Source: a candidate division TA06 bacterium DG_78
Lineage (GTDB): Bacteria; Hydrothermota; Tepidihabitantia; SM23-42
Length of the DNA stretch: 23,283 bases
Assembly: GCA_001303225.1 (NCBI GenBank)
Contig: LJNI01000010.1
Location: 6,990 to 30,272 of the forward strand
Direction: 5' to 3'
Position 1 is the first letter of the stretch. The number at the start of each line of letters is the position of its first letter. Shown here one piece after another: positions 15,778 through 22,931 of this stretch. The notes beneath the pieces were generated by a model. The model had not been told where the DNA came from and ran no database searches. It worked only from the letters and a program-made list of their open reading frames with translations. The translations under genes were made by a program, and so were the position numbers.

Positions 15778-16544
15778 TCATTATTTACGATATATTCGCT
15801 TTTTTCTTTGGTGCAGCAATCGGTAGTTTTCTCAATGTTGTCATTTATCGAATGCCGGAAGGAATTTCAATAATTAGACCCAATTCATTTTGTCCAAAAT
15901 GTAAAAAGCCAATAAAGTGGTTTGAAAATATACCGGTGATCAGCTACATTTTTCTCAAAGGTAGATGTTCTAGATGTCACAGTCGAATATCTATTAGGTA
16001 CCCGCTCATTGAAATAATTACTGGATGTTTATTTCTCTATGCTTTCATTCATTTTGGGCTGAGCATTGATTTTTTCTTTTATGTATTTTTCTTTTGTTCT
16101 CTTATTATAATCTCAAGCATTGATTTTTCATACCAAATTATTCCGGATATCATCTCCATGCCAGGGATCTTCATCGGCTTAATTTTTCAGATCATCAAGG
16201 GTAATTTTTTGCCAGGACTCATTGGTATGCTTTTTGGCGGCGGCTTAATACTCTTAATTAGAGTAATTGGTGGTAAGGTTTATAAGAAAGAAGTTATGGG
16301 TGTGGGTGATGTATACCTTACAGCGATGATTGGCGCATTTGTTGGTTTTCCCCTTATATTATCAGCAATTTTTATCGCAGCTTTAATTGGGTCAATCTTA
16401 GGTATTATTTTTATCATCTCTACCAAACAGAGTCGTGAGAGTCCAATACCATTTGGTCCTTTCTTGAGCATTGGTGGTATTCTTGTTATAATACTTCAGC
16501 AAAAAATTGTACAGGTTTTTGCATTTTTAGGAGTATATCAATGA
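15774..16544 (+). CDS. prepilin peptidase / N-methyltransferase (type IV leader peptidase)
   Basis: Inner-membrane aspartic protease that cleaves and usually N-methylates type IV pilin-like proteins. In 256 residues: a first TM helix with GAAIGSFLNVVIYRMP, the zinc-binding cytoplasmic loop CPKC ... CSRC (Cys 40, 43, 65, 68), further TM helices, and the catalytic aspartates D117 (SSIDF) and D179 (GVGDVYL). Both domains are complete, so methylation and cleavage are expected. The ATG overlaps the stop of an upstream 25-codon frame. No pilin or pilus assembly gene is in the window, so whether it serves pili, competence pseudopili or type II secretion is open. PilD/ComC would be the usual names. 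miaA follows on the same strand. Confidence 0.95.
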   Translation: MIIIYDIFAFFFGAAIGSFLNVVIYRMPEGISIIRPNSFCPKCKKPIKWFENIPVISYIFLKGRCSRCHSRISIRYPLIEIITGCLFLYAFIHFGLSIDFFFYVFFFCSLIIISSIDFSYQIIPDIISMPGIFIGLIFQIIKGNFLPGLIGMLFGGGLILLIRVIGGKVYKKEVMGVGDVYLTAMIGAFVGFPLILSAIFIAALIGSILGIIFIISTKQSRESPIPFGPFLSIGGILVIILQQKIVQVFAFLGVYQ

Positions 16545-16601
16545 GATGACGTAGTGTCCAACATAGCGTATTCAGCAATTGATGAAATCAATGAAGTAGT
16601 A

Positions 16602-17522
16602 ATGAATAAAATTTTGGTAATCATTGGGCCAACCGCAGTAGGTAAAACAAAGATAGCAATTAAAATTGCTAAAAAGATTTCTGGCGAAATTATTTCTGCA
16701 GACTCGAGGCAGATCTATCAGTATCTCACAATCGGAACTGCAAAACCAACCCCTGAAGAGCGCCAATTGATTAGATTCCATTTAATAGATTTTGTGCACC
16801 CAGACGATACCTATTCATGTGGACAATTTGGCCGTGATGCTGAAGCGAAAATTGGAGAAGTGAGAAAAAGAAATAATATACCTATTGTCTGCGGCGGAAC
16901 CGGATTGTATATTAAAGCACTATTCCACCCACTCCATGTGTTGCCTCAGTCTGATGAAAAATTAAAAGAAAAATTTACTACAATACTAAAACAACATGGA
17001 ATCGAATACTTGTATCAAAAGCTACGAGCAATCGATCCAGAGTGGGCAGGAAAAATTATGCCTCAGGATAAGCAGAGAATAGTACGTGGCTTAGAAGTCT
17101 ACGAGATAACAGGGAAACCTTTGAGTTCATTAATAAATAAACAAAAAAGAAAAGCACAATTCCAACCATACTACATTGGTCTGAATGCACCTCGCGATAT
17201 ACTATATCAGAAAATAGATAAGCGCGTCGACGAGATGATAAAGAAGGGGTTAGTAAAAGAGGTAACATCTCTTTTAAAACGAGGGTTTGATCACCAATCG
17301 AATGCTCTGAGAACAATTGGCTATAAAGAAATTATTGCGTATTTTCAGAAAAATTTAACATTAGATGAGGCGGTAAAAAAAATAAAACAGAGAACGAGGA
17401 ATTTTGCAAAACGACAGATTACATGGTTTAACAAAATTCCAGACGTGCATTGGTATAATCCAGAAGATATCAATATCATAAAAACAATTATCAAACCTTT
17501 TAGTACAAATTGCAACCAGTAA
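16602..17522 (+). CDS. miaA: tRNA dimethylallyltransferase MiaA
   Basis: Adds a dimethylallyl group to A37 of tRNAs reading codons that start with U. Motifs: P-loop GPTAVGKT (9-16), SADSRQIY (32-39), GTAKPTPEE, the DTYSCGQF segment, CGGTGLYIKAL, and the tRNA-contacting C terminus (ALRTIGYKEI ... KQRTRNFAKRQITWF). I start at ATG 16602 because MNKILVIIGPT is a normal MiaA N terminus and gives 306 residues, the usual size. The frame remains open to a GTG at 16554, which would add 16 unconserved residues and sit nine bases after the prepilin peptidase. Probably cotranscribed with that gene. Confidence 0.96.
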   Translation: MNKILVIIGPTAVGKTKIAIKIAKKISGEIISADSRQIYQYLTIGTAKPTPEERQLIRFHLIDFVHPDDTYSCGQFGRDAEAKIGEVRKRNNIPIVCGGTGLYIKALFHPLHVLPQSDEKLKEKFTTILKQHGIEYLYQKLRAIDPEWAGKIMPQDKQRIVRGLEVYEITGKPLSSLINKQKRKAQFQPYYIGLNAPRDILYQKIDKRVDEMIKKGLVKEVTSLLKRGFDHQSNALRTIGYKEIIAYFQKNLTLDEAVKKIKQRTRNFAKRQITWFNKIPDVHWYNPEDINIIKTIIKPFSTNCNQ

Positions 17523-17565
17523 AAATATAACCTATGCTCTTGTGGAATTTAAATAGGGATAACCT

Positions 17566-18624
17566 CTATATGGATGAAAGCCTTTTGAGAGCTTGCAATT
17601 TATCACTATTGCCTAGTTTCGTTCTATTAATTGCCGATTTTAAAAAGGTAATCGATTGATTATAGGTATCACGGTTAACAGGATACGGAAATCCATCCTT
17701 ACCACCATGGGCAAATGAATATCGTGCCGGGTCCTCGAATGAGGGCGTTGCACCGTGGAGTAATTCACCAATGAGTGCTAATGCCCTGATTGTCTTTGGC
17801 CCAACACCATTAACACCAATTAATGTTTGAAAATCTTCTGCCGATCGCTCGTACGTTTTCAAGAGAACCCTGTGAAAGTATCGTGGGTTGATATCAAATC
17901 GCAAGACTGGATGGCGAGCTGGCATATTTAAAATTCTCTTGGCTTCTTTTATTACCTTATCAGGTTTTTCTCGTGACAGTTCAGTAACAATTGTACGAGA
18001 GGTTTCACTCTCAGACGCAACCATATTTAATGAAGGGTGTCTGTCATCACAACATACTGCCGTGTGAGGTTCACAAATATACGATTGTAAACGCGATGAG
18101 AGCCAATGGTATCTCCGGGCAAAACGATTTTCTGTATTCATCCCCTGCTGGATAACACTCCAATCGCCTTCTTTTGTAAAAATAAACACATGGTGGTAAA
18201 GATTGTAGCCATCTTGAACACAGGTATTATCAACCTTCGCTGAAATTCGTGACGAATAGATCAAGTGTTCCGAATCGATTGACAGACGTTCTGATTGTTT
18301 CGCAATCTCCTGTGGTGTTTTTCTCGATGTTGCTCCTTTGCCGCCACAAATATAAAGACCCAAATCCTTTGAAATATTTTTAATTCCTTCCTTCATGGCA
18401 CCACAAACTGTGGTTGTCACACCAGATGAGTGCCAATCAAATCCTAAGACAGCACCACATGCCTGGAACCAAAAAGGATCAGAAATTCGACACAGAAATT
18501 CCTTTCTACCCTTTGCAATAACAATCGCCTCAATAAGTGCGGCTGAAAGCTTAACCATTTTTTCAAACAACCAACGCGGCGCTCGGCCGTGGTGAAGTGG
18601 TAGGTTCGCAATTCCTGTTCTCAT
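17566..18624 (-). CDS. DUF763 domain protein
   Basis: A 352-residue protein whose N terminus, MRTGIANLPLHHGRAPRWLFEKM, is the hallmark of the DUF763 family, found in archaea and in scattered, often thermophilic, bacteria. Other family-like stretches are DPFWFQACGAVLGFDWHSSGVTTT, GKGATSRKTPQEI, HHVFIFTKEGDW and RHPVLRFDINPRYF. Near 265-290, FQTLIGVNGVGPKTIRALALIGELL looks like an HhH element as in DNA glycosylases and nucleases, so a nucleic-acid role is plausible but unproven. No signal peptide. It follows apt on the same strand, separated by a 146-bp palindromic element. The ATG has no clear ribosome site. Confidence 0.9.
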   Translation of the reverse strand: MRTGIANLPLHHGRAPRWLFEKMVKLSAALIEAIVIAKGRKEFLCRISDPFWFQACGAVLGFDWHSSGVTTTVCGAMKEGIKNISKDLGLYICGGKGATSRKTPQEIAKQSERLSIDSEHLIYSSRISAKVDNTCVQDGYNLYHHVFIFTKEGDWSVIQQGMNTENRFARRYHWLSSRLQSYICEPHTAVCCDDRHPSLNMVASESETSRTIVTELSREKPDKVIKEAKRILNMPARHPVLRFDINPRYFHRVLLKTYERSAEDFQTLIGVNGVGPKTIRALALIGELLHGATPSFEDPARYSFAHGGKDGFPYPVNRDTYNQSITFLKSAINRTKLGNSDKLQALKRLSSI

Positions 18625-18634
18625 AAAAAATTGA

Positions 18635-18780
18635 TACTAGTGCCGTTTCAAATTGAAAATGTTAATCGTGGAGTAGAATCTGTAGGTTCGTACAATATAA
18701 CGAACATAAATATCCTACCCCTGATTGTTGAAATTTTTTTGATAAACATACGACGCGAACGATTTGAAACGGTACTAGTA
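18635..18780. repeat. 146-bp palindromic (MITE-like) element
   Basis: Bounded by 21-base terminal inverted repeats matching at 19 of 21 positions; the shared part is TACTAGTRCCGTTTCAAAT. The interior is also roughly self-complementary: an AATCGTGGAGTAG-like arm faces CTACCCCTGATT, and GTAGG, TTCGT ... ACGAA, CCTAC nest at the centre, so one strand could fold end to end. No ORF inside. The right-hand repeat contains the apt stop codon. No clear target duplication seen. It fits a non-autonomous mobile element, or a large regulatory or RNA-processing hairpin between apt and the DUF763 gene. Confidence 0.65.
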
Positions 18781-19287
18781 ATCTACTAATGAGAAAATTT
18801 TATAATCCTTCAACTTATCATCTCCCTGTAAATAGGTCAATTTAGTAATGAAAGCACAGCCAACAACCGTACCACCTAACTGCTCAATAAGTTGACACGT
18901 CGCAAGCACAGTACCACCGGTTGCGAGAAGGTCGTCAAACACCAAAATCCGCTCACCCTCCTTGATTGCATCTCTATGAATTTCAATTATGTTCGAACCA
19001 TACTCTAAGGTATATTCTTTAGAGAGTGTTTCAGCAGGCAATTTACCTGGTTTGCGAACCGGTACAAAACCACAATTGAGGTGGTATGCAATCGCACCAC
19101 CAAAGATGTACCCTCGTGCCTCGATTGAAACAACTTTATCGATCTTTTCTTTTCTATAATGATTAACAATAGCGTCAATAACATACTTGAACGGTTTCGG
19201 TTCTTTTATGAGAGTAGTAATATCTTTGAACATAACACCTTTTTGAGGAAAATCGGGAATGTTTCGAATGTATTTTTTAAGATCCAT
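18775..19287 (-). CDS. apt: adenine phosphoribosyltransferase
   Basis: Salvages adenine with PRPP to make AMP. 170 residues, the normal length, with IRNIPDFPQKGVMFKDIT at the N terminus, the EARGYIFGGAIAY loop (56-67), the flexible RKPGKLP loop, and the PRPP-binding signature VFDDLLATGGT (116-126). The end, KLTYLQGDDKLKDYKIFSLVDY, matches the usual Apt C terminus, so the gene is complete although its TAG lies inside the terminal repeat of a palindromic element. A very strong AAAGGAGG stands four bases before the ATG, and a 7-bp hairpin overlaps its first three A residues. Adenosine from AhcY could feed adenine salvage after deamination or phosphorolysis; that link is inference. Confidence 0.96.
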   Translation of the reverse strand: MDLKKYIRNIPDFPQKGVMFKDITTLIKEPKPFKYVIDAIVNHYRKEKIDKVVSIEARGYIFGGAIAYHLNCGFVPVRKPGKLPAETLSKEYTLEYGSNIIEIHRDAIKEGERILVFDDLLATGGTVLATCQLIEQLGGTVVGCAFITKLTYLQGDDKLKDYKIFSLVDY

Positions 19288-19296
19288 TATACCTCC

Positions 19297-19313
19297 TTTC
19301 TGCTGCGCAGAAA
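19297..19313 (-). promoter_or_regulatory. hairpin touching the apt ribosome-binding site
   Basis: Minus strand TTTCTGC-GCA-GCAGAAA, a perfect 7-bp stem with a three-base loop. Its 3' arm shares three A residues with the AAAGGAGG ribosome site (19299-19292) of apt. It could tune access to that site, or be simply the end of the neighbouring repeat block. Confidence 0.4.
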
Positions 19314-19314
19314 A

Positions 19315-19435
19315 ACGGATTCACGCGGATTACAACACGGATGCAGACGGACTTTAAAACGCTAAATCCATATGAAGTAGATCAAAATACCTAAAATTAT
19401 TCGTGCCATTCGTGATTCATTCGTGTTCATTCGTG
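19315..19435. repeat. degenerate short-repeat block between acyP and apt
   Basis: Two groups of short repeats flank a unique middle. At 19315-19351 there are four ACGGAT-like units (ACGGAT, GCGGAT, ACGGAT, ACGGA) about ten bases apart. At 19399-19435 there are four exact ATTCGTG copies (19399, 19408, 19419, 19429), spaced 9, 11 and 10. The reverse complement of the second group reads CACGAAT, close to the first group's CACGGAT, so the two form a loose inverted pair. The near-10-base period matches one helical turn. No ORF. Possibly a degraded mobile or spreading intergenic repeat. Confidence 0.6.
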
Positions 19436-19440
19436 TAAAA

Positions 19441-19710
19441 CTAAAATCGCACATCAAAATCTGTAAATCCATCTTCGTTTTCAAACCATGTAACATCTAC
19501 TCCAGTAATGTGAGCTGAAGATGGTCCAATCTTGAGCTGTTTAATAAAATCGTCGAGTATTCCCTTTTCTGCTTCGGCGACAACTTCAACGTGACCAGAG
19601 GAAAGGTTCCTAACATATCCTCTCGTTTGATAGAGCTGTGCCTGTTGTACAACAAAAAATCTATAGCCGACACCCTGTACGAATCCCTGAATAATTATTC
19701 GAGCTTTCAC
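19441..19710 (-). CDS. acyP: acylphosphatase
   Basis: Small enzyme that hydrolyses acyl phosphates such as carbamoyl phosphate and acetyl phosphate. 89 residues with IQGFVQGVGYRFF containing the phosphate-binding loop and catalytic Arg17, GYVRNLSSGHVEV with catalytic Asn35, and the usual C terminus (DVTWFENEDGFTDFDVRF). Length is typical. It begins with GTG overlapping the last base of the stop of the TIGR00725 gene (TAGTG), so the two are translationally coupled. The physiological substrate is not known from context. Confidence 0.95.
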   Translation of the reverse strand: MKARIIIQGFVQGVGYRFFVVQQAQLYQTRGYVRNLSSGHVEVVAEAEKGILDDFIKQLKIGPSSAHITGVDVTWFENEDGFTDFDVRF

Positions 19711-20165
19711 TATAGTATCGCTTTGAATGCTCTATCAATTGCCTCTTGTGCAGACTCAACGTGGATGATTGGTGCATCGATCTTCCATGTGTGTATTCCA
19801 ATCACTGGTTTATTAAACATCATACAGTAGGCAATTTCAGAAAGTGTACCATATTTCCCACTGATCGCTATTGCGCAATCACAGGTGCGGGCGATGATGA
19901 TATTCCGCGCCTCACCTAATCCTGTAATGATTGAAATATCTACATAAGGGTTTGCGCTCTCTCGATCAACAGTTGGCAAGATACCGACAACCAAACCACC
20001 GGCTTGTTTCGCACCTTTAGAAGCGGCTTGCATGACGCCACCCATTCCACCAGTAATCAGTATGGCTCCTTTTTTGGCAACCAATGAGCCAACTTCCTCG
20101 GCAATTGTGAGATCTTTCTGATCAACCTCTGAACCACCAATGACAGCAATAATTTCTCTTCTCAC
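19710..20165 (-). CDS. TIGR00725 / LOG-like Rossmann nucleotide-binding protein
   Basis: A 151-residue SLOG-superfamily protein of the type named TIGR00725, related to the LOG cytokinin-activating enzymes and to DprA. Motifs: AVIGGS (7-12), LITGGMGGVMQAASKGA (36-52), the ARN triad (86-88) and GKYGTLSEI (103-111), which replaces the usual PGGxGTxxE and keeps the catalytic-type Glu. Related LOG proteins cleave nucleotide 5'-monophosphates; for this subgroup the substrate is unclear. It starts with GTG at 20165, preceded by AGGGATC, and lies 39 bases downstream of the tRNA gene. Cytoplasmic; no signal peptide. Confidence 0.88.
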   Translation of the reverse strand: MRREIIAVIGGSEVDQKDLTIAEEVGSLVAKKGAILITGGMGGVMQAASKGAKQAGGLVVGILPTVDRESANPYVDISIITGLGEARNIIIARTCDCAIAISGKYGTLSEIAYCMMFNKPVIGIHTWKIDAPIIHVESAQEAIDRAFKAIL

Positions 20166-20204
20166 TTCTGATCCCTGTTTCCTATATCCTGTTCCCTAAT
20201 TAAA
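20166..20204. other. short degenerate CCTGTT repeat stretch
   Basis: Plus strand shows ATCCCTGTTTCC, then TATCCTGTTCCC, two near-copies of a 12-base pyrimidine-rich unit between the TIGR00725 start and the tRNA 3' end. Similar CCCTGTTCCC strings occur between genes of many environmental bacteria. No gene is seen; the minus-strand copy supplies the weak ribosome site of the TIGR00725 gene. Confidence 0.35.
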
Positions 20205-20279
20205 TCGGGAGCGGCGGATTTGAACCGCCAATCTCTTGGTCCCGAACCAAGCGCCTTAACCACATTAGGCCAGCTCCCG
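20205..20279 (-). tRNA. tRNA-Pro, anticodon CGG
   Basis: Full cloverleaf on the minus strand, 75 bases. Acceptor stem CGGGAGC/GCTCCCG (7 bp), D stem GCCT/AGGC with a ten-base loop, anticodon stem CTTGG/CCAAG around loop TTCGGGA (anticodon CGG, reading CCG, with G37 as in proline tRNAs), variable loop AGATT, and T arm GGCGG-TTCAAAT-CCGCC. Discriminator is A73; CCA is not encoded. The first pair is C1-G72, as in bacterial tRNA-Pro. It lies between pcm (33 bases) and the TIGR00725 gene (39 bases), same strand, so it may be cut from their transcript. Confidence 0.96.
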
Positions 20280-20312
20280 AAATTGGTGCGGGGCTACCTT
20301 ATCCAAAAACCC

Positions 20313-20966
20313 TCAATGCTTCCACCCCTGTTTACCTAAAAGTGGCACAAACGTACACTCAAAAATTTCCTTTCGGTATATTCTACCCTTATGTTTTTTC
20401 ACCACATTGAGTACCTGGCAGTGTTCATGACCTACAGGAATTACTAATCTACCATTTTCATCAAGTTGTTCAATCAAGGCATTAGGAATATCTGGTGCTC
20501 CTGCTGTTACGATGATACCTTTATACGGCGCATAATCAGGCCACCCAATGCTTCCATCACCAACCATAAAACTGATATTCCGGAAACCTAATTTTTCGAG
20601 CCTCGAACGTGCATCTTTTGTTAACTCAGCAATTCTCTCCATAGTGTACACTTTAGAACATAACAGTGCCAATACCGCGGTCTGATACCCAGAACCTGTA
20701 CCAATTTCGAGGACATTTTCATCACCCTTCAATTCGAGGAGCTCAGTCATCACCGCAACCATGTACGGCTGTGAAATTGTTTGACCATGGCCAACTGGTA
20801 AAGGATAGTCATTATAGACTTGGTGATAGTATGTTTTTTCGACAAAGAGGTGACGAGGAACCTCACGCATTGCCTCGAGAACCCGTTCGTCCTTTACTCC
20901 GCGAGCAATGATCTGTTCTTGCACCATCCGTTCTCTCTCGAATTTCCACTCCTCAACTTTTTTCAT
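20313..20966 (-). CDS. pcm: protein-L-isoaspartate O-methyltransferase
   Basis: Uses SAM to methylate isoaspartyl residues in aged proteins, starting their repair. Motifs: [36 protein letters not shown] (substrate-binding), [16 protein letters not shown] (SAM loop), [22 protein letters not shown], and the C-terminal LVIPVG. I start at ATG 20966 ([15 protein letters not shown]), giving 217 residues, the usual size. The longer frame to a TTG at 20996 would read through the promoter (-10 at 20981-20976), so it is rejected. With this start the mRNA has a leader of about three bases. It is the first gene of the minus-strand run through tRNA-Pro to acyP. Confidence 0.96.
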   Translation of the reverse strand: MKKVEEWKFERERMVQEQIIARGVKDERVLEAMREVPRHLFVEKTYYHQVYNDYPLPVGHGQTISQPYMVAVMTELLELKGDENVLEIGTGSGYQTAVLALLCSKVYTMERIAELTKDARSRLEKLGFRNISFMVGDGSIGWPDYAPYKGIIVTAGAPDIPNALIEQLDENGRLVIPVGHEHCQVLNVVKKHKGRIYRKEIFECTFVPLLGKQGWKH

Positions 20967-20975
20967 CCTTGAATT

Positions 20976-21003
20976 AGCATAATGAAAACAAATCAAAAGT
21001 CAA
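20976..21003 (-). promoter_or_regulatory. promoter of pcm
   Basis: Minus strand: TTGACT (21003-20998), 16-base spacer, TATGCT (20981-20976). Transcription should begin near 20969, three bases before the ATG at 20966. This decides the pcm start. Confidence 0.65.
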
Positions 21004-21053
21004 TAATAATCTTAAATCGTGTGATATCTCTATAACAAATAATCAGGTTAGCC

Positions 21054-21081
21054 TTGACTTACCGTGGTAATTTATTAGAAT
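21054..21081 (+). promoter_or_regulatory. promoter of the ABC-F gene
   Basis: TTGACT (21054-21059), 16-base spacer, TAGAAT (21076-21081). The predicted start near 21088 leaves a leader of about 16 bases with a weak GAAAGA before the ATG at 21104. Divergent from the pcm promoter. Confidence 0.65.
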
Positions 21082-21103
21082 AGAAATCGACTGAAAGATA
21101 ACA

Positions 21104-22930
21104 ATGCTACAATTTATTGATATTGAACATAGTATTGGTGAGCGTACGCTCTTCTCTGGCGTAAACATTAACATAAATCCACATGACAGATATGGCCTCG
21201 TTGGTGCTAACGGTACAGGAAAAACAACGCTCTTACGTATCATAATAGGTGAAGTCTCTCCTACGTGCGGCTACGTAAAAAAAGCAAAAGGCATGACTAT
21301 TGGCTATCTGCCGCAAGATGAGATTGTACTCCACGGCAATATGCTCATTATTGAAGTTTTGAAGGATTACAATGTGCATCTAGAAAAATTGTCTAAACTG
21401 CGTACGGCAATTGCCGAAGACCCCTACTCAAAAAAATTGTTTAAGGAATATGAAGATGCGGAAAATAGATTTCAGAAAATCGGAGGATATGATTATGAGG
21501 CTGAAGCCTATAAGGTCATTCACGGTTTGGGTTTTACAAAGGATGATCATATCAAACTGGTACAGGAATTCTCAAGCGGATGGCAGATGCGTATCATCCT
21601 GGCGAGGCTCCTTCTGAATAAACCTGATCTCCTGCTCCTCGACGAACCAACGAACCATTTAGATATTGAGTCGATACAGTGGCTAGAGAATTATTTACAA
21701 AATTTCAAAGGCGCAATAATCATCGTATCACATGACCGATTTTTCTTAGATAAATTTTTGCAGGGTTCAAAGGGTACGTTCGGCATATATGAAATTGACA
21801 CCGGCAGCTTCCGTAAATACCGTACGAATTACACAGGGTACCTGCAAGAATCGCGAATGCGAAAACAACGCATGCTTCAATTGGCAAAGACACAGACAAA
21901 GAGAATCTCAGAAATTAGAGAATTTATTGAACGAAATAGGGCAAACAAATCAAAGGCAAAACTTGTCAAGAGCAGAGAAAAATATTTAGAACGGATGGAA
22001 CGTATTCAAGTTGAGTCAGAAAGAAAGACAATACAGGTTCGCTTCCCTGTTGAAGAAATACACAGTCGACGTCTCATAGAATTAAAGAATATAGAAAAAA
22101 AGTATGAAGAAAAGGTAGTTTTTCAGCACATTGATTTATGTATTGAACGAAGCGATAAAATTGCGCTCATTGGGAAAAATGGGGCTGGAAAATCAACACT
22201 CTGCCGCATTATTGCTGGCTATGAAGAACCCAGCAAGGGAGAACGGAAGGTAAGCAAAAAGTTAAAGATTGGAAGCTTTTCACATGAAATTTTGCTCAAG
22301 CTCAATCCATCCAACACAGTACTTGAAGAAGTTACAAAAAACGCTGCTCAAGAAGTACAACAAAATTTCAGAAAATTTCTCGGTCTATTCCTCTTTACTG
22401 GAGACGATGTTTTCAAAAAGATTAATGTCCTCAGTGGAGGTGAAAAAACGCGCCTCGTTATCCTCAAGGCAATGATCGAACCAACAAATCTATTAATCCT
22501 CGATGAACCAACCTACCACCTCGATAGAGATTCAGTCGATGCAATAAAACAAGCAATACATTCATATCAAGGCACAATCACACTCGTCACCCATGATCGC
22601 GACCTCATCGCAAGTTTTGCAACGAGGATAATCGAATTAAAAAATGGCACCATGTGTGATTATCCAGGCGATTACTCATATTATCTGTGGAAGAGGAATG
22701 GTGGCGCAGTCCGTACGTCAGGAGTGAAAAAAACAAAAGAATCTGCAGCAGAACGATTAAAACAGCAAATTATCCAGAAAGAATCGAGGCGTCAAAAACT
22801 TCGCAACACGTTTTCTCGACCATCAATGATCAGTAATCCGCGCAAAGCGAAAAAACTGTTTGACGAGTATCAGCGATTGTCTGAGGAGATTGAGGATTTG
22901 GAAAATAGATTGTCTTCAAAAGAGAAGTAG
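21104..22930 (+). CDS. ABC-F family ATPase
   Basis: A 608-residue soluble ATPase with two ABC domains and no membrane helices, the ABC-F plan of ribosome-acting factors such as EttA and Uup. First domain: Walker A GANGTGKTT (34-42), signature SSGWQMR, Walker B LLLLDEPTNHLD and switch HD. A charged helical linker follows at about 245-310 (the P-site tRNA-interacting motif region). Second domain: Walker A GKNGAGKST, signature LSGGEKTR and ILDEPTYHLD, where Tyr replaces the usual Asn. The C terminus (about 545-608) is a charged coiled coil (EYQRLSEEIEDLENRL), as in Uup-like members. It probably relieves stalled translation. The exact subfamily cannot be fixed by eye. The next gene starts one base after its stop. 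Confidence 0.95.
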   Translation: MLQFIDIEHSIGERTLFSGVNININPHDRYGLVGANGTGKTTLLRIIIGEVSPTCGYVKKAKGMTIGYLPQDEIVLHGNMLIIEVLKDYNVHLEKLSKLRTAIAEDPYSKKLFKEYEDAENRFQKIGGYDYEAEAYKVIHGLGFTKDDHIKLVQEFSSGWQMRIILARLLLNKPDLLLLDEPTNHLDIESIQWLENYLQNFKGAIIIVSHDRFFLDKFLQGSKGTFGIYEIDTGSFRKYRTNYTGYLQESRMRKQRMLQLAKTQTKRISEIREFIERNRANKSKAKLVKSREKYLERMERIQVESERKTIQVRFPVEEIHSRRLIELKNIEKKYEEKVVFQHIDLCIERSDKIALIGKNGAGKSTLCRIIAGYEEPSKGERKVSKKLKIGSFSHEILLKLNPSNTVLEEVTKNAAQEVQQNFRKFLGLFLFTGDDVFKKINVLSGGEKTRLVILKAMIEPTNLLILDEPTYHLDRDSVDAIKQAIHSYQGTITLVTHDRDLIASFATRIIELKNGTMCDYPGDYSYYLWKRNGGAVRTSGVKKTKESAAERLKQQIIQKESRRQKLRNTFSRPSMISNPRKAKKLFDEYQRLSEEIEDLENRLSSKEK

Positions 22931-22931
22931 T

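Noticed and set aside
15415..15781. Minus-strand frames of 73-101 residues rich in Phe and Leu opposite the small basic gene
   Set aside because: They are the complement of Lys/Arg codons (AAG/AAA read as CTT/TTT), lack ribosome sites and run through the promoter and terminator of the plus-strand gene.
16554..16601. GTG 16554 as start of miaA
   Set aside because: Adds 16 residues not typical of MiaA before a normal MNKILVIIGPT start at 16602; kept only as an alternative.
17523..17565. Bidirectional terminator between miaA and DUF763 (CCTAT ... ATAGG)
   Set aside because: Five-pair stem with a long loop and no T tract.
19315..19435. CRISPR array
   Set aside because: Units are 7 bases at about 10-base spacing, without spacers of uniform length or cas genes.
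20967..20996. TTG 20996 as start of pcm
   Set aside because: It lies upstream of the predicted transcription start, inside the promoter; ATG 20966 gives the usual Pcm N terminus.
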